64,000 bases of DNA from Capra hircus (Eukaryota; Chordata; Mammalia; Artiodactyla; Bovidae): the NCBI RefSeq assembly GCF_001704415.2, contig NC_030823.1, forward strand, positions 77,996,458 through 78,060,457, given 5' to 3'. Both the position numbers and the translations under genes were made by a program. A model generated the notes under the pieces. It searched no databases. It was not told the DNA's origin and saw only the letters and a program-made list of their open reading frames with translations. Shown one piece after another: positions 43,386 through 55,360 of this stretch (its first letter is position 1; every line of letters begins with the position of its first letter).

Positions 43386-43650
43386 ATGGCTAATATTTCC
43401 TGAGAACACACCACAGGAGAGGTGCTGAGGGCTTTAGGTCTCCTAATCACCCTCCCAGCAACTTTATGGCGGGTACAGTAGCATTCTCCCTGTTCACCAG
43501 ATGAAAAAACTGAGGCTTGGAAAGCTCGGGGAACTTGCCTTGCAGACTCGTATCATTACCCCCATTTTACAGACGGGAACTCAGAGGCCAAGGTTTGCTG
43601 ACTCGCCAGGGCGACGCACAGGGCAGGACTTCAAAGCCCACACCCTGGGC
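43386..43650 (+). mobile_element. MIR SINE(s)
   Basis: 'atggctaatatttcctgaga' ... 'gtgctgagggctttaggtct' ... 'accagatgaaaaaactgagg' is MIR. A second core, 'cccccattttacagacggga', follows at 43559, so two copies or a duplication may be present. Confidence 0.75.
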
Positions 43651-43784
43651 CACAGCCCGCACCCATGCCCGCCTCCACTGGCTTGCCAGCTTTGCCTCCC
43701 TGCTTCTTACCCGTCAGCGCTGAAGCAGAGGGTGCCCCGGGGGGGAGGCCACCCCGCTGGACCTGCCGCTGCTCTCAGAAGGTC

Positions 43785-44095
43785 AGCGGGACGGTTAACT
43801 TCCCGCGTCAGCTTGACCGAGCCAGAGGCGCCTGGTCACAGGCTGTTCCGGTGTTTCGGATGACAGTTGAAACGAAGATTGAGGAGCGCGGACGGCCCTC
43901 CACCAGGCGGTCTCGGAGCTGGGACACCAGGCCTCTCCTGCTTCCCATCGGACGGGGAAGGGGACCTCCGGGGCCTCCAGCCCGCCTCGTGCAGACCCCG
44001 GGGCCTCCCAGCCTCCGTGACCGCGAGGGCAGTTTCTTATAATAAGCGTCTTGTGTGTATATCCTGTTTCTCTGAGCAACGCAAACCAATACAAC
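43785..44095 (+). mobile_element. MLT2-like (ERVL) solitary LTR, non-coding
   Basis: Starts 'gacggttaacttcccgcgtc' and ends with the typical 'agtttcttataataagcgtc' and 'cctgtttctctgagcaacgc' ... 'aaccaatacaa'. An ancient LTR without internal genes. Confidence 0.55.
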
Positions 44096-47000
44096 CTGCT
44101 CCCTGCCCCCCACCAGGAGACACTGCTTGGGCAGCCGACTGAGAGGGGCAGTGGGCCTCGTCCCAGGCATGCTGAGGGCAGGGTCAGGCCTGGGAGAGGC
44201 AGGTGCCTCCAGCCCCCCACCCCGCCCCTGGCTGCCCGGGTCTCTCCCGCTGGGGGTTGGGGGGGAGCGGGAGAAGGTGCTCGGCTTTGCCTGTGAAGCA
44301 GCTGCAGGTCTGCGAGGCTGTGGTTTGCCCCAGGAAGAGGTGCCAGACAGTGGGGGGTGGGGGGCTGATTAATCTAGCCGCCCTGCTCTGAGAATGACTG
44401 TCTTTGGTGTACGCACTGCTGTCTCCCCTCCGATCTCCCAGCGCCCAGACACCCTAAAGCAAGTTGCTTGCGCCCAGGCTGTCCCCACGCCCCGTGCTGT
44501 GCCCACAGGGTCACAGAGCCGGGATTGTAGCAGGCTGGAGGGCAGGCTCAATTCGTGCGTCTTTTCAAAGTTCCGGTTTTTACAGGAGCTGTTGCCTCAG
44601 ACCTTCCCAGGCCTGCGATCCCCCTGAAGAGAGATGAGGGCCCATGCAGGGTAAAAGCCGGCCCAGGTCCCTGCAGCCTGACCGCGCTGCGTTCATGGTC
44701 TCACTGCCCCCCAGCCCTCCTCCCTTATGGTCCCGGGTCACGCTGCTGCCATTGCAAGGGTCTCTGCCTTTCCTTCTCCAGGAGGTGTCATGAGCCGTGT
44801 TCTTAGCTGCCACGTGGATGTCCCCGCGGCATTTGGACCAGGCTGCCCCGTGTAGCGAGCGGGGCTCCGCAGCCAGATGGTCGCAGGGCCGCGCCCGCTC
44901 TGTGGTGTCTGCCGCCCGTGGGCATCCGCTCCTCCCGCTTCAGGGCTGGTTTGGGTGAGGGGTCCCAAGGCCACCCCGGCCAGCCCTCCTCGGGGCTTCC
45001 CGCCCTAGGGCCGGGGTGACCCATCTCACCCTCCTGCTCCTTCTAATGGGAAACCCCCCCACCTCCTCCGGTAGCAGCAGTTTCAACAACAAAGCGCTTT
45101 GAAAAGGAGCACAACAGCCTCGTAACCAAGCGCTCATCAGAGTCGTCATCAGTGTTTTATTGTTTGTTTTCCAAAATTTAAACTCATTTCAAATTTTATT
45201 CATATAAAATGATGAGCAAAATTAAGTATAATTTTGTGTTCTAGAATGTGAATTTGAAAAAGAAGTTCTGTACAACTACAGCTAGATAGCTGCTAATCAA
45301 GGAAAGTTCAGGAAAAGATAGTTGAGACTTAATATGCTTCATCTGCTTCACTTCCTATTTTCAAACAGTTTATTGTTTCAGGAACTTTATCTGTTGTAGC
45401 CAGGGAAAAAAACCCATAAAAACGCTGGTAACTGGCAGGTCCTCCTCTTTCTCTATCACAGGAGTAGAAATAAGTCATCCATTTACAGTAGGAGAGTAGA
45501 GGCTGATGAATCTGCCCTGTCTCATTTATTGCACAAGAAAATCAATTTCCTTTTCTTCAGGCATGTAGGTGGTAGATTGTCAGAAAATCAAGTAGACTGT
45601 GAATCTGAATTATTATTATTTTAGACCCAAGGTACTGACTATGAAACACACCAGCTGCTCCGTGGGTCCAAGACTCAGTCTTCTCCTCGCCGCCTTCGGC
45701 ATTCATCTCTTTTCACCTCCAGTGCTTTTTATCACGAAGGGAGTGTGAGAGCTAGTCATGTTCATCCGTGAAGGGTAGTATGACCCAGCGTGAGCACTGC
45801 ACGCTTGCTGTAATTATTGGGAACAAAAAACCCAAGGAAGACATTCATTAGATAGAAGTGAGTCATACCTCAGTTTGGGATTTCTCTTCTCAAAATCACT
45901 GATTCAACGGGTTTTTATTTTCCGTTTACCATGTGCTGACCTGTGTGCAAGACCACGGGACTAGAGAAATTGAAGACTCCCACCCCTCCTCAGGACAAGC
46001 TGATCCCCTGAGTCTCCGCCCCGTCCACAGAAAGATCAGAGCTGTAAACTCACGGCATCAAAGAGGGACATAAACCGTGCAGAACTTTAACTTGGCTAAA
46101 GCTCTGTTTTTCTTTTTCTTGAAACTGAAAATCACACGAGGCAGTCTGTCCTGTGACCGAGTCACTTTTGTACGTCACTGATTTCACAGGCAAGCCTGTG
46201 AGCAGACCCAGGACATGCGGTCCCTGGGACCTGGAGTGTCCTGCGGAGGCCAGAGCGGCCCCTGCAGTGGGACAGACAGAGGGCCTCCCTGTGGCCACTG
46301 CTCTGCCGAGGCGCTGCGTCCACTGCTGGACAGCCGGGCAAGCTGCGGGGGCTTGGTGAGGGGACCCCTCTGCTCCCTGTCAGCCCACAGAGCCCACAAT
46401 CCCATAATGGGTGCCCAACCTGTTCTTCAGAGACTTACCTAGTTTTTGCTCTTAAAAAATAAAGATTTAAATATATATTTATTACATGTATGATATATAT
46501 TTACTTATATATATTTAAATATATAAACTTTTATAAAATGCACCCAGCAAAGGGTAAAACCATATATCCATCCATTAAAAATTAATGTCAAGGCAAAACT
46601 CTCCAGATATACACAAACTCAAGCATACCAGCCACTGCTATGAACAAGCCCACTTACAGGAGGGGTTGCAGGAGGCCAGAGAAAGACGAGCAACTTACGA
46701 GGGGTCTGCAAAGAAAGTTCACGCCTCAGCCGCTTCACAAATGCTCTCTGACATTCAGGAAGCTGCTTCTCTGGGTCCCACACCGGGAGATCACACGCAC
46801 CCCGTGTTCTCAGACTTGTGCCAGGAAAGACACATCAGCAGAGCCTGCCAAGGGTGCCCCACTGTGTGGTGCAAACAGGGAGGTCATTGTGAAACGTAAC
46901 AAACCAGTGTGGACGTCCTCTGGGGGGTTTCCTGTGTCACAGCCTGCACGGGGAACGGGCCACTAAGAAGGCAATTGCTCACATCATGTGAAGCTTATCA

Positions 47001-48420
47001 CTTTTTAAGAGAAAAAAATTATTTTAAATAGACATAGAAAATCTCCTTTTGCAGGCGCTAATGAAATGACTCAGACCACAGTGGTGGGTGTTTGTTAGAT
47101 GGACAGATACTGAAGCCGTGCGGTGGAAGCTGACAGGAGCTCGAGGCCGCCTCACAGTAAGATTATCTCCCAGTGACGAGGGGGAAACAGTGGACGGTGG
47201 AGGACCGCCGTCACCCGGAACTCCCTGGTCAGCTCCACCTCGGGGCTGTAGGTCACCTGCCAAGGTGTTCTCACCCAAAACAGAAGCCAGCATCCTAGTC
47301 AAGGCTGAAATTGCACGTTGCGGGAAACGCGGAGTCAGGAGCGAGCTAAGCGCAACACGAGGAGGAGCAGTCATTGCAAAGGCCACTCACATGACTGAGC
47401 AAAAGCGCAGGGCGGGGAGGGGCTAGCACAAACCTAAGAGAGCAGAATGCGACGCGCAGGCCGCACTGGATCTGGACACAAGCAGGCCGGCTTTAAAGAG
47501 CAGTGTTGGGGCAGCTGGAGGACTCCGAACGGACGTGGTTGGGCGGCGCTGAGGACCAGCGGTGCAGTCACACAACTATAGAAGAAAACGGTCCAGGTTG
47601 GTCTTTTTCCCTGAGATGCACTCTGAAACATTTAGAAGTGATAAGTTACGAAGCCTGGGATTTTGTTTAAAATATTTCACTAAAGGAAAACTGTGGAAAC
47701 CAACGTTAATGCCAGTAATTACTAAGTATAGATTATGGATAAATGGGAGTTTGTTATATTATTAATTGACTCTGCTTTACTAACGTTGGGAAATCTTCTC
47801 ATTAGGTTTTGAACTATTTTAATTACTCGGAAATTGTGCATACACAAGAGTACATTTTCGCAACCCGAGCTCACGAAGACCTGGCGAAGCTCAGGCGCTG
47901 CGTCCCCCACCCCTCACTGCCCTCTGGACACACAGGCACTGCTTCTCACCCAGCTCCTCACAGCAGGTGAGAATGTGGCAACCACCCACCACCCAGCATC
48001 CAAGGCGACAGTGAAGCATCTGAGGTTTCTTGAACACACTGGGTGTCCTCCCCTTCTGGTCCCAGCCTGGGGGCTTCTGCTCATCACATGTCATGTCACC
48101 ACCCTTAGGCCTGTCTGGGGCCTCTCCCCCACTCTTCAGAACCCACAAGCCCTCCACAGAGCGATCACACCACCCAGAACACTTTGGTGAGCATGTATAT
48201 GAACAAATCGATGGAGATGCGTCACCCTGCTCCCCCAGTCATAGAGGCTGGGGGCAGGAGCAGCTGGGACCACAGCTCTGGGGCAGGAGGGCAAAGGTCA
48301 CATGTAGCTGCCTTCAAGAACCATCTCCAGGGCGTTTGACCTCAATTCAAAACACCCTCCCTTCAAAACACCCCTTCCCCTGCTTCCTCATCACTGGGTA
48401 GTTTGAGAGGCGCCGAACTA

Positions 48421-48488
48421 CAGGGCGAGAGGCGTCACCACAGGGCGAGAGGCGTCACCACAGGGCGAGAGGCGTCACCACAGGGCGA
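48421..48488. repeat. 20-bp perfect tandem repeat, 3.4 copies
   Basis: Unit CAGGGCGAGAGGCGTCACCA occurs three times without a mismatch, then 8 further bases of a fourth copy. Confidence 0.97.
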
Positions 48489-48727
48489 CGCACCAGCCTG
48501 TTTTCAGCTAGCCGTTGCCACAGCCACAAACCGGTGGCCTGGTCATTGGAGGGGGCTTGCCTTTTGAAGCCTGGAGCTGCTAAACCAGAGGAAGTGAAAC
48601 CTGGCCACTGGTAAACAGGTTTGGAACATGAAAATGCAATTATCGTGCAGAAATATTATTAGTTTTTTCCTGAGACTCGAGTGTGAGAAAGAAGAAAAAC
48701 TTTTTTTTTTTTTTTAAGATAAGAATG

Positions 48728-48827
48728 TTGCTGCTGCTAAGTCGCTTCAGTCATGTCCGACTCTATGCAACCCCATAGATGGCAGCCCACCAGGCTCCCC
48801 CGTCCCTGGGATTCTCCAGGCAAGACC
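48728..48827 (-). mobile_element. Bov-tA/Bov-A SINE, truncated
   Basis: 'ttgctgctgctaagtcgctt' ... 'ccgtccctgggattctccag' then an abrupt end. Follows a poly-T tract. Confidence 0.85.
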
Positions 48828-48914
48828 ACCATAGCGTTGAGAAAACGTCTTTTAACAAATCACCACCTTCTATTGGGACCTTACTGGGAGCAGAGCACGC
48901 TTCATCCGCATGGT

Positions 48915-49012
48915 TTCTTCACCCTCATCACCACCACATGAGTGATCCCATCACCCCCATTCTACAGAGCAAGAAACTGAGGCTGTTTGACTCCAAAACA
49001 CATGTATTTTAA
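48915..49012 (+). mobile_element. MIR fragment
   Basis: 'cccccattctacagagcaag' then 'aaactgaggctg', the conserved MIR core. Confidence 0.5.
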
Positions 49013-49499
49013 CATTTCTCCTAAATTGAGAACCTGAGCTGGTCAGTTGGCGGTGGAGTGATGAAAAGGCCCTGGGGGCGGGGGTAGGGGGAGGCGTCCA
49101 GTCTATTTTAGAGGCGCCTCCAGCCCAGACCTTTGAGAAAGGCCGGAGGTCCCTGGAGCGCTGGCGACATCCAGCAGCAGCTCCCCCCACCCCCGCCCCG
49201 CCCAGCTGCCCAGTCTTCAGCCTTTTCCTGGGGCAGCACCCGGAGGCTCTGTGCCGGGGGTCTGCCCCCAGGGCCTTGTCCCCACGTCCCCCGCCCCCAT
49301 CCGGGAGGAATCGGGAGGGACAGGGCCCACCAGCTGCCGGCTGACGCAGACAGCGCTCCCGGTGCAGACCCGGAGGCACGTGGGGAGCTCTGCGCAGAGC
49401 GCCCTCTGGGCCCGCCCCAGGGCCCGGCGTCCTCGGGGCTGGAGGCTGGTCTCCAGTGCAAAGACCCCCGCGACGCCCGCCTCCCCTGCGCTGCTGCTT

Positions 49500-50500
49500 A
49501 GCTTCATGTCTGCGGTTGTTTTACTTTTAAGGCAACGCGCTCTCTTTTCTTCGAGTTCCCAATTCTCTCCGGGTCTCTAGAAAGGAGAGAGGGGGCGGCC
49601 AGAGCGGCCAGGGCGGCGGGGCGGGCTGGACACGTGGTCCCAGGGCAGGTGCAGGGGCGGCGGGGGCCGGGGGCCGGGGGCCCGGGGGCGGGGAGGGAGG
49701 CTGAGCCCACGCCGGGACGGCAGGCACCCCATCCCGCTCCGCCCGCGGCGCACGGAGGCCGGGAACCGTCGGCCCTGGTGGTCGCGGCGGGCGGAGCGGG
49801 GCCGAGGCGGTGCTGAGACCCCGCGGTGCGGATGCGGGGCCGGGAGAGGAAGGGGGAAGGTGGGCTCCCTCCCGGGCCCGCCCCTTCGGCCCCGCACTCC
49901 CAGCGGCTCTGCCTCGCGTCCCGCCCCAGGTCGGTTCCCGTCCCTTGAGAATAAAAGGAACGAAGCCCCCGGGCTTGACCCCCAGGAGGGTTCTGTGCGG
50001 AGTCACTCCCCGGCGAGGGCTCCGGCTTCTGGCAGCGCCCCCGCACGCGGTCCGGGGCGACCCGGGACCTGGGCTCCGAGTCACCCTGGCGTCTCCAAAA
50101 GGATTAGGCGAGCGCGCCCGCAGGGCACCGTCTGGGCCGCCGTGGCGGGCGGGAGGCGAGCCCCGTCCTCGCCCTCCGCAGGGCCTGAGGCCGCAGGGCC
50201 GAGTCTGCGGGGCCGGGCCGGCCCCTCCACTGGGCGCGCTGGGAGGGGTCGGGGTGCAGACGGGCCCCGCCCAGCCGCCAGACGCCCCCGATCTGCTGGA
50301 GGCCCGCCCCGCGTCTTCACCCAGGTGGGCGGGGACGAAGGCGGGCGGTCCGCTCGCGGTCTCTCCCAAGCGGCAGCCCCTCCCTCCACGGCTGAGCGGG
50401 CCAGGCCCCGGGGAGACCCGTTTTCTGCTCCCAAGCCCAGCGTCTCCGGGTGCTCGGGGCTCCTAGGGCGGCGGGGCGGAGCAACACCTCCCACCCCCAG
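49500..50500. promoter_or_regulatory. Intergenic CpG island, no gene assigned
   Basis: About 1 kb of very CpG-dense DNA, comparable with the islands of GPR25 and INAVA, flanked by ordinary intergenic sequence. Several frames are open for 100-280 codons on both strands, as expected at this GC level, and none resembles a known protein. It may mark an unannotated promoter, for example of a non-coding RNA. Confidence 0.5.
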
Positions 50501-50804
50501 GTCCAGGCCTCCTCTGGATTTTTAATAAGATAACCGAAGGCGTACCATTTGATTTCACATGGGAAATGTGCGTTTCCCGCTTTGTCTTTTCTTCCGGACC
50601 ACGTTTGCGGTGCCGGACCCCTTGGGACAGAGCCTGAGTTTTCGACTTCGCCATGTCTCCATCGGCGCTGCTGCCCTGCCCTCCGCTGCCCCCTATGCCA
50701 AGTGGCTGAGCTGGAGACCGCAGCCCTGCCTTCTCCGTCTCGGGTCCCTTTACACGTCTGGAGTTTTACAGCCACAGGTTAGGGCTCTCGCATCAGAGAC
50801 GCCC

Positions 50805-50925
50805 ACCTTCCAGTCCCACATCAGCCCCTGGCTGCTGTGTGCCTTTAACTCAACTATTCAGCTTCCCTGGGCCTCAGTTTCCTTATCTGTAAAGGAAGAT
50901 GACAGGATTGCTATAAATTCAACCT
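50805..50925 (-). mobile_element. MIR SINE, minus strand
   Basis: 'ttccctgggcctcagtttcc' then 'ttatctgtaaaggaagatg' is the reverse complement of the MIR core. Confidence 0.7.
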
Positions 50926-51002
50926 ACAAATCCGGGTTCTCAAGACACACTACTTTATTTCTTTTGTGCAATTAAGTCTGTATTGAATTTGTTACGATAT
51001 TG

Positions 51003-51125
51003 CTGCTAAGTTTTCGTTTCTTGGTCATGAGGCATGTGGAGTCTTAGCTCCCTGATCCGGGATTGAGTCTGCACCCCCTGCGTTGGAAGGTGAAGCCTTC
51101 GCCACCGGACCCCCAGGGTTGCCCC
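51003..51125 (-). mobile_element. CHR-type SINE fragment
   Basis: 'catgaggcatgtggagtctt' ... 'accccctgcgttggaaggtg' ... 'ccaccggacccccagggtt'. Confidence 0.7.
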
Positions 51126-51139
51126 CTTTATTTCTTCTG

Positions 51140-51745
51140 TTGCTGTTATCAGTCACTCAGTCGTGTCCGACGCTTGAGCTGCAGCACACCAGGCCTCCCT
51201 GCCCTTCACTGTCTCCCTGAGTTTGCTCAAACTTATGTCCCTTGAACCGATGATGCCGTCCAAGCATCTCATCCTCTGTCGTCCCCTTCTCCTCTCGCCT
51301 TCCATCTTCCCAGCATCAGAATCTTTTCCAGTGAGTCAGCTCTTCACATCAGGTGGCCAAAGGATTGAAACTTCAGCTTCAGCATCAGTCCTTCCAATGA
51401 ATATTCAGGGTAGATTTTCTTTAGGATTGACCGGTTTGATCTCCTTGCAGTACAAGGGACTCTCTAGAGTCTTCTCCAGCACTGTAATTCAGAAGCATAA
51501 AATCTTCAGCGCTCAACCTTCTTTATGGTCCAACTCTCACATCCATACGTGACTACTGGAAAAACCATAGCTTTGACTAGACGGACCTTTATTGGCAAAG
51601 TGATGTCTCTGCTTTTTAACATGCTGTCTAGGTTGGTCATAGCTTTTCTTCCAAGGAGCAAGTGTCTCAGTTTCATGGCTGCAGTCGCCGTCTGCAGTTC
51701 TTTCGGAGCCCCCAAATAAAGGCTGCCACTGCTTCCACTTTTCTC
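51140..51745 (-). mobile_element. BovB (RTE) LINE 3' fragment
   Basis: Same family as the copy in CAMSAP2. It runs from the SINE-like tail ('cagtcactcagtcgtgtccg') to the reverse-transcriptase C-terminal remnant (51506-51715; reads LDSMLKSRDITLPIKVRLVK). 5'-truncated, defective. Confidence 0.9.
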
Positions 51746-52259
51746 CTATTCTGATTAAACCAGTCTGATTCTGTCCTGGGCCTGCTGGGATGGCAAAAAA
51801 TCTGCTTTCTCATACGATGTCCTTGAAGGCTTAGGGGAGCCCAGGAACAAGGGAGGGCTGCCATCCGATTCACAGTTGCTCTGCCCGCAGGAGTCTCTGT
51901 AACCGGGGCTCCAGCACCCTGGATGGGTGCAGGGCAAGAATCTTTGGAGGCCAGCAATCTGGGGCCCACCTCCCAACCCCCATCCCTGCGTGGGTCTCGT
52001 CCTCTCCCGGGGACCGCGAGGGGAGGCACGGGGTGCTTGAAGCACAGGCCATCTTCGCTCCTGCTCACAGTCCATCTCCCCTCAAAGCCATGTCCCTGCC
52101 CTCGCTCTTCAGGACCCCTGGCATTGTCCCAGTGGGCTCAGAGCTGAAGCCTGCAGGAGGACACTGCGTCCCACCCAGAGAAATGACAAAGGTGACTGGG
52201 GGGGGGGGTGGTGGCGGGGCTACAAAGCAACATCTCAACAAACCATTCTGTCGTGTGAG

Positions 52260-52800
52260 TAACAATAACGCTCACCAGCCTAAACTCGCATCGACAGAGG
52301 AACAGGTGAAGACGGGGCCCACATACACAGTGGAATATACTCAGCCATTAAAAAGAATTCAATTCTGCCCTTTGCAGCAATATGGATGGGCCTAAAGACT
52401 GTCATAGTGAGTGGAGTAAGTCAGACAGAGAAGGGGAAATACTGCATGACATCCCTTACATGAGAATCCGCAAAGACGTGACGCATGCGAGCTTATTTAC
52501 AAAACAGAGTCACAGGCTTAGAGAACAAACTCAGGTGTCTGGGGGAGCGATGGCTAGGGAGTCTGGAGTGGACATGTACACACTGCTCTATTTAAAATGG
52601 ATAGCTAACAAGGTCCTACTATACAGCACAGAGAACTCTGCTCATTGTTATGTGGCAGCCTGGATGGGAGGGGAGTTTGGGGGAGAAGGGATACATGTAA
52701 ATGTTAGGCTGCGTCCCTTTGCTGTGCACCTGAAGCTATCTCAACCTTGTTAGCTGGTTATACTTCAATACAAAATAAAAAGTTTAATGAAGAAAAAATA
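52260..52800 (+). mobile_element. Ruminant L1 3' end
   Basis: 'agtggaatatactcagccat' ... 'atgagaatccgcaaagacg' ... 'tactatacagcacagagaac' ... 'ggttatacttcaatacaaaa' followed by an A-rich tail. Plus-strand L1-BT 3' end. Confidence 0.85.
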
Positions 52801-53334
52801 ATACAATTATAAAAATAAAAATGATGGGCCCAAACTGGTAACAACCACAAAAAAATAACAATAATGCTTACCACTGGAGGTGCTTGACAACCTGCTCCCC
52901 CCTTAAGCGCTCCTGGAGTTTACCCGCTGGTCCTTCATCCTGTGCACCCTTCCCGGGCGGTCTCCCCGGCACAGCAGCTGCAGCCATGCCATGGCTGCCA
53001 AGCCCTTCCTGCAGCCCTTCCTGATCACCACGCATGGCCTGAAGTGATCTCACCTGACCCTGAGCTCAAGCCAGAAACCCGGGAAACCCCAGCTCCTCCC
53101 CTTCCTCCTACCACGTCTTTAGTAAGTCACTCACGAGTCAGGCCAGGTCTCACCCCCAGGTAGCTCTGGACTCCCCCCATCTCCTCCCCACCCAAAGCCA
53201 CAGGGTGAATTCAGGTCCTGTCACCCGTCGCCTGGATACTGTCTCTTGTGGTTCCCTTCTTTTGCAACCCTCCCCGTGCCAATCACTCACACCAGTCTGC
53301 CCAGCTTGTCCTAGGAAGAGCAGTCTTCAGTAGT

Positions 53335-53700
53335 GTGACAGTTAATTTTATGTGTCAACTTGGCTAGGCCACGGTACCCAGAGATTTGGTCAAATGTTAT
53401 TCCAGATGTTTCTGTAAAGGTATTTTTTAGATGAGACTAACATTGAAATAAACAGTCATCTGCTTGACCTGCCATGGTGTGGTGGGCCACGTCCAATCAT
53501 GTGAAGGCCAGAACAGCAGAAAGATTGACTTCAGTAAATAGGGAGTTCTGCAAGCAGCCAGCCTCTGGAGCCGGACTGTGCCCCCTTCCTGGGCCTGCAG
53601 CCTGCCAGTCCATCCTGCAGCCTGGGGCCCTGTCAGCCTCTGGAGTATCAGGACCAACTCTTCTCTCTCTGTATGTCTGTACACACACACAGATGGGGGG
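53335..53700 (+). mobile_element. MLT2-like (ERVL) LTR fragment, non-coding
   Basis: 'cagttaattttatgtgtcaa' then 'ttggctaggcc' and 'atttggtcaaatgttattcc' are the usual 5' part of this LTR group. Only part of an LTR remains and there are no genes. Confidence 0.5.
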
Positions 53701-53804
53701 CGGGAAAATCCTCTTAATTCTGTTTCCCTGGAGCTCTTCTTCAATTCAGGATAAAAATCTTAAATCCTTAGCCCACATGGCTTTACAGCCAGCTTAGCTC
53801 CCCG

Positions 53805-54004
53805 AGTGTGTCTCAGTTGCCCAGTCATGTGTGGCTCTTTGTGACCTCATGGACTGCAGCCCACCAGGCTCCACTGTCCATGGACCCTCCAGGCAAGAAC
53901 ACTGGAGTGGGTGGCCATCTCCTTCTCCAGGGGGTCTTCCGGACCCAGGGATCACTCCTGCATTGAAGACAGATGCTTTACCGTCTGAGCTTCTAGGGAA
54001 GCCC
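53805..54004 (-). mobile_element. Bov-tA SINE
   Basis: 'cagttgcccagtcatgtgtg' ... 'cactggagtgggtggccatc' ... 'tctgagcttctagggaagcc'. Confidence 0.9.
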
Positions 54005-54439
54005 AGCTCGCCTGGTGCCTCTGTACGATTGGAAGAAGCCACCGCCTCTAGGCAGACTTGCCTCTGGCCGCGGCCGGGTGCTTGGTGGGTGGAGCCTGGG
54101 TGCGCTGGTCCTAGTTTGATGCACAGCACAACCTGGACAACCGTACGGAGCGGCCCTGCGTCCTGGGCCCCCTGCCGGCGGCTCCAGTCTCCTAGACCCT
54201 CGCCTCTTCCTCACCCAACACCCCAAGCTCCCTCAGCTCCCAGACCCTCAGGGGGTCCTTTGCCGTTGGGCTTCTGTGCGTCCCGTCGCTGCTGCCCTGG
54301 GCTCCTCCCCCGCCCCATCCCCGGTTCCCGGCACGGCCCCCTCGGGCAGGCAGTGTGGCCCTCGGCCGGGCTCAGCCCCCGGTCCCCCCGCTGGGTGCTG
54401 TGGGCCTTCCTTCTCTGACCCTGCTGTCTAGTGGCCGCG

Positions 54440-55360
54440 CCTCCAGCTCGGGGGTGCCGGGGGTGGGGGGGTGCGTGGGAGGGGGCGCTTGAACTTGGAC
54501 CCGCCGGGAGGGGCACTAGCAGGAGCTCCATCAGCGCGGCCCGAAGCGGCGGGTGAGTGAATGAATGACGGGCGGGGCGCCGGCTCCGTCAGCCCCCGAG
54601 CGCGCCCCCCGCTCCTGGCCGGTCCAGCACCCGCGGGAGGGGCCGGGCCGCGGCCGCCGGGGGCGGGGGGCGGGGGCCCGACGAGGGGGAGAGGGCAGGG
54701 CGGAGAGGGCCCGGGAGGGGGTGGGCGCGGCGCCCCCCTTCGCTCAGCCTGGCTCTCCAGGCGCGGAAGCCGCCGGGCCGGGCCGGAGCGCGCGGAGGGA
54801 AGGCGGCCCCGGGCCCGGGAGGAGCCTCCCCCGCCGGGCGGCGGGAACTGGCGGCGCGGGGGGCTCCCGCGGCGCGCGCGTCCGGAGGCGGGGGGAGGCG
54901 GCCGGCCCCGCCGCGCCGGGGTCCTCGCGGGACGCCCCCCCGCCGCGGGCGCCTCCCCGCCCCGCCGCGCGGCCCCGCCCCGGCTCCTGGAGCGGAATCT
55001 CGGGTCTCTGCGCGCGTCCTCCCCCTCCTTCCTCTGGGCCTTGGTACGCCCCAGGGGACAGATGTCTTGGGATCTTTAACATTTGGGATGCTGCGAATGC
55101 CGAAGTTAAATGAAATACCTCCGGGGCGGGGAGGCCGGGAGGAGTCGCGGGGGGAGGAGAGCCGGCCTGGACGAGCAGGTCCCGAGGCGGCGAGGCGCGC
55201 GCGGGGGGCACGGGGGCAGGCGGGCGGCGCGGGACCTCCATGGGACAGGTAAGGGCAGCACCCGGGCGCGGCGCGGGGGCCGGGGCGGCCGAGCCCCCAC
55301 CCCCCGGTCCTCCGCCGAGGCGGAGGGGGGCCCCGGCGGGCAGTGGGCGAATTCGCCGGG
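54440..55360 (+). promoter_or_regulatory. INAVA: INAVA CpG-island promoter and 5' UTR
   Basis: Extremely CpG-rich, with repeated GGGGCGGGG-type (Sp1-like) sites at about 54640-54735, ending at the first INAVA coding exon. The transcription start is not visible, but an island at the first exon fits a TATA-less promoter. The G-rich strand has many G-runs. Confidence 0.6.
55088..55248 (+). CDS. INAVA: INAVA exon 1 (long-isoform N-terminus)
   Basis: The ATG at 55088 begins MLRMPKLNEIPPGRG and the exon ends ...GPPWD plus AG before GTAAGG. It is basic and Gly/Arg-rich. The motif MPKLNEIPPGR matches the human long isoform as I recall it. Confidence 0.88.

Larger units (their letters stand above)
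39486..54400. other. GPR25-INAVA intergenic region
   Basis: No protein-coding gene was recognised in this 15 kb. It holds CHR SINEs (40966-41228, 42798-42912, 51003-51125), Bov-tA pieces (42594-42650, 48728-48827, 53805-54004), BovB (51140-51745), L1 (42420-43350, 52260-52800), MIRs, MLT2-like LTRs (43785-44095, 53335-53700), a 20-bp tandem repeat (48421-48488) and a CpG island (49500-50500). AT-rich unique DNA lies at 45.15-45.65 and 46.44-46.58 kb. Unannotated non-coding transcripts cannot be excluded. Confidence 0.6.

Noticed and set aside
49527..50369. 280-codon minus-strand open frame in the intergenic CpG island
   Set aside because: Pro/Ala/Gly/Arg-rich with no recognisable domain; several overlapping frames are equally open, as expected at this GC content.
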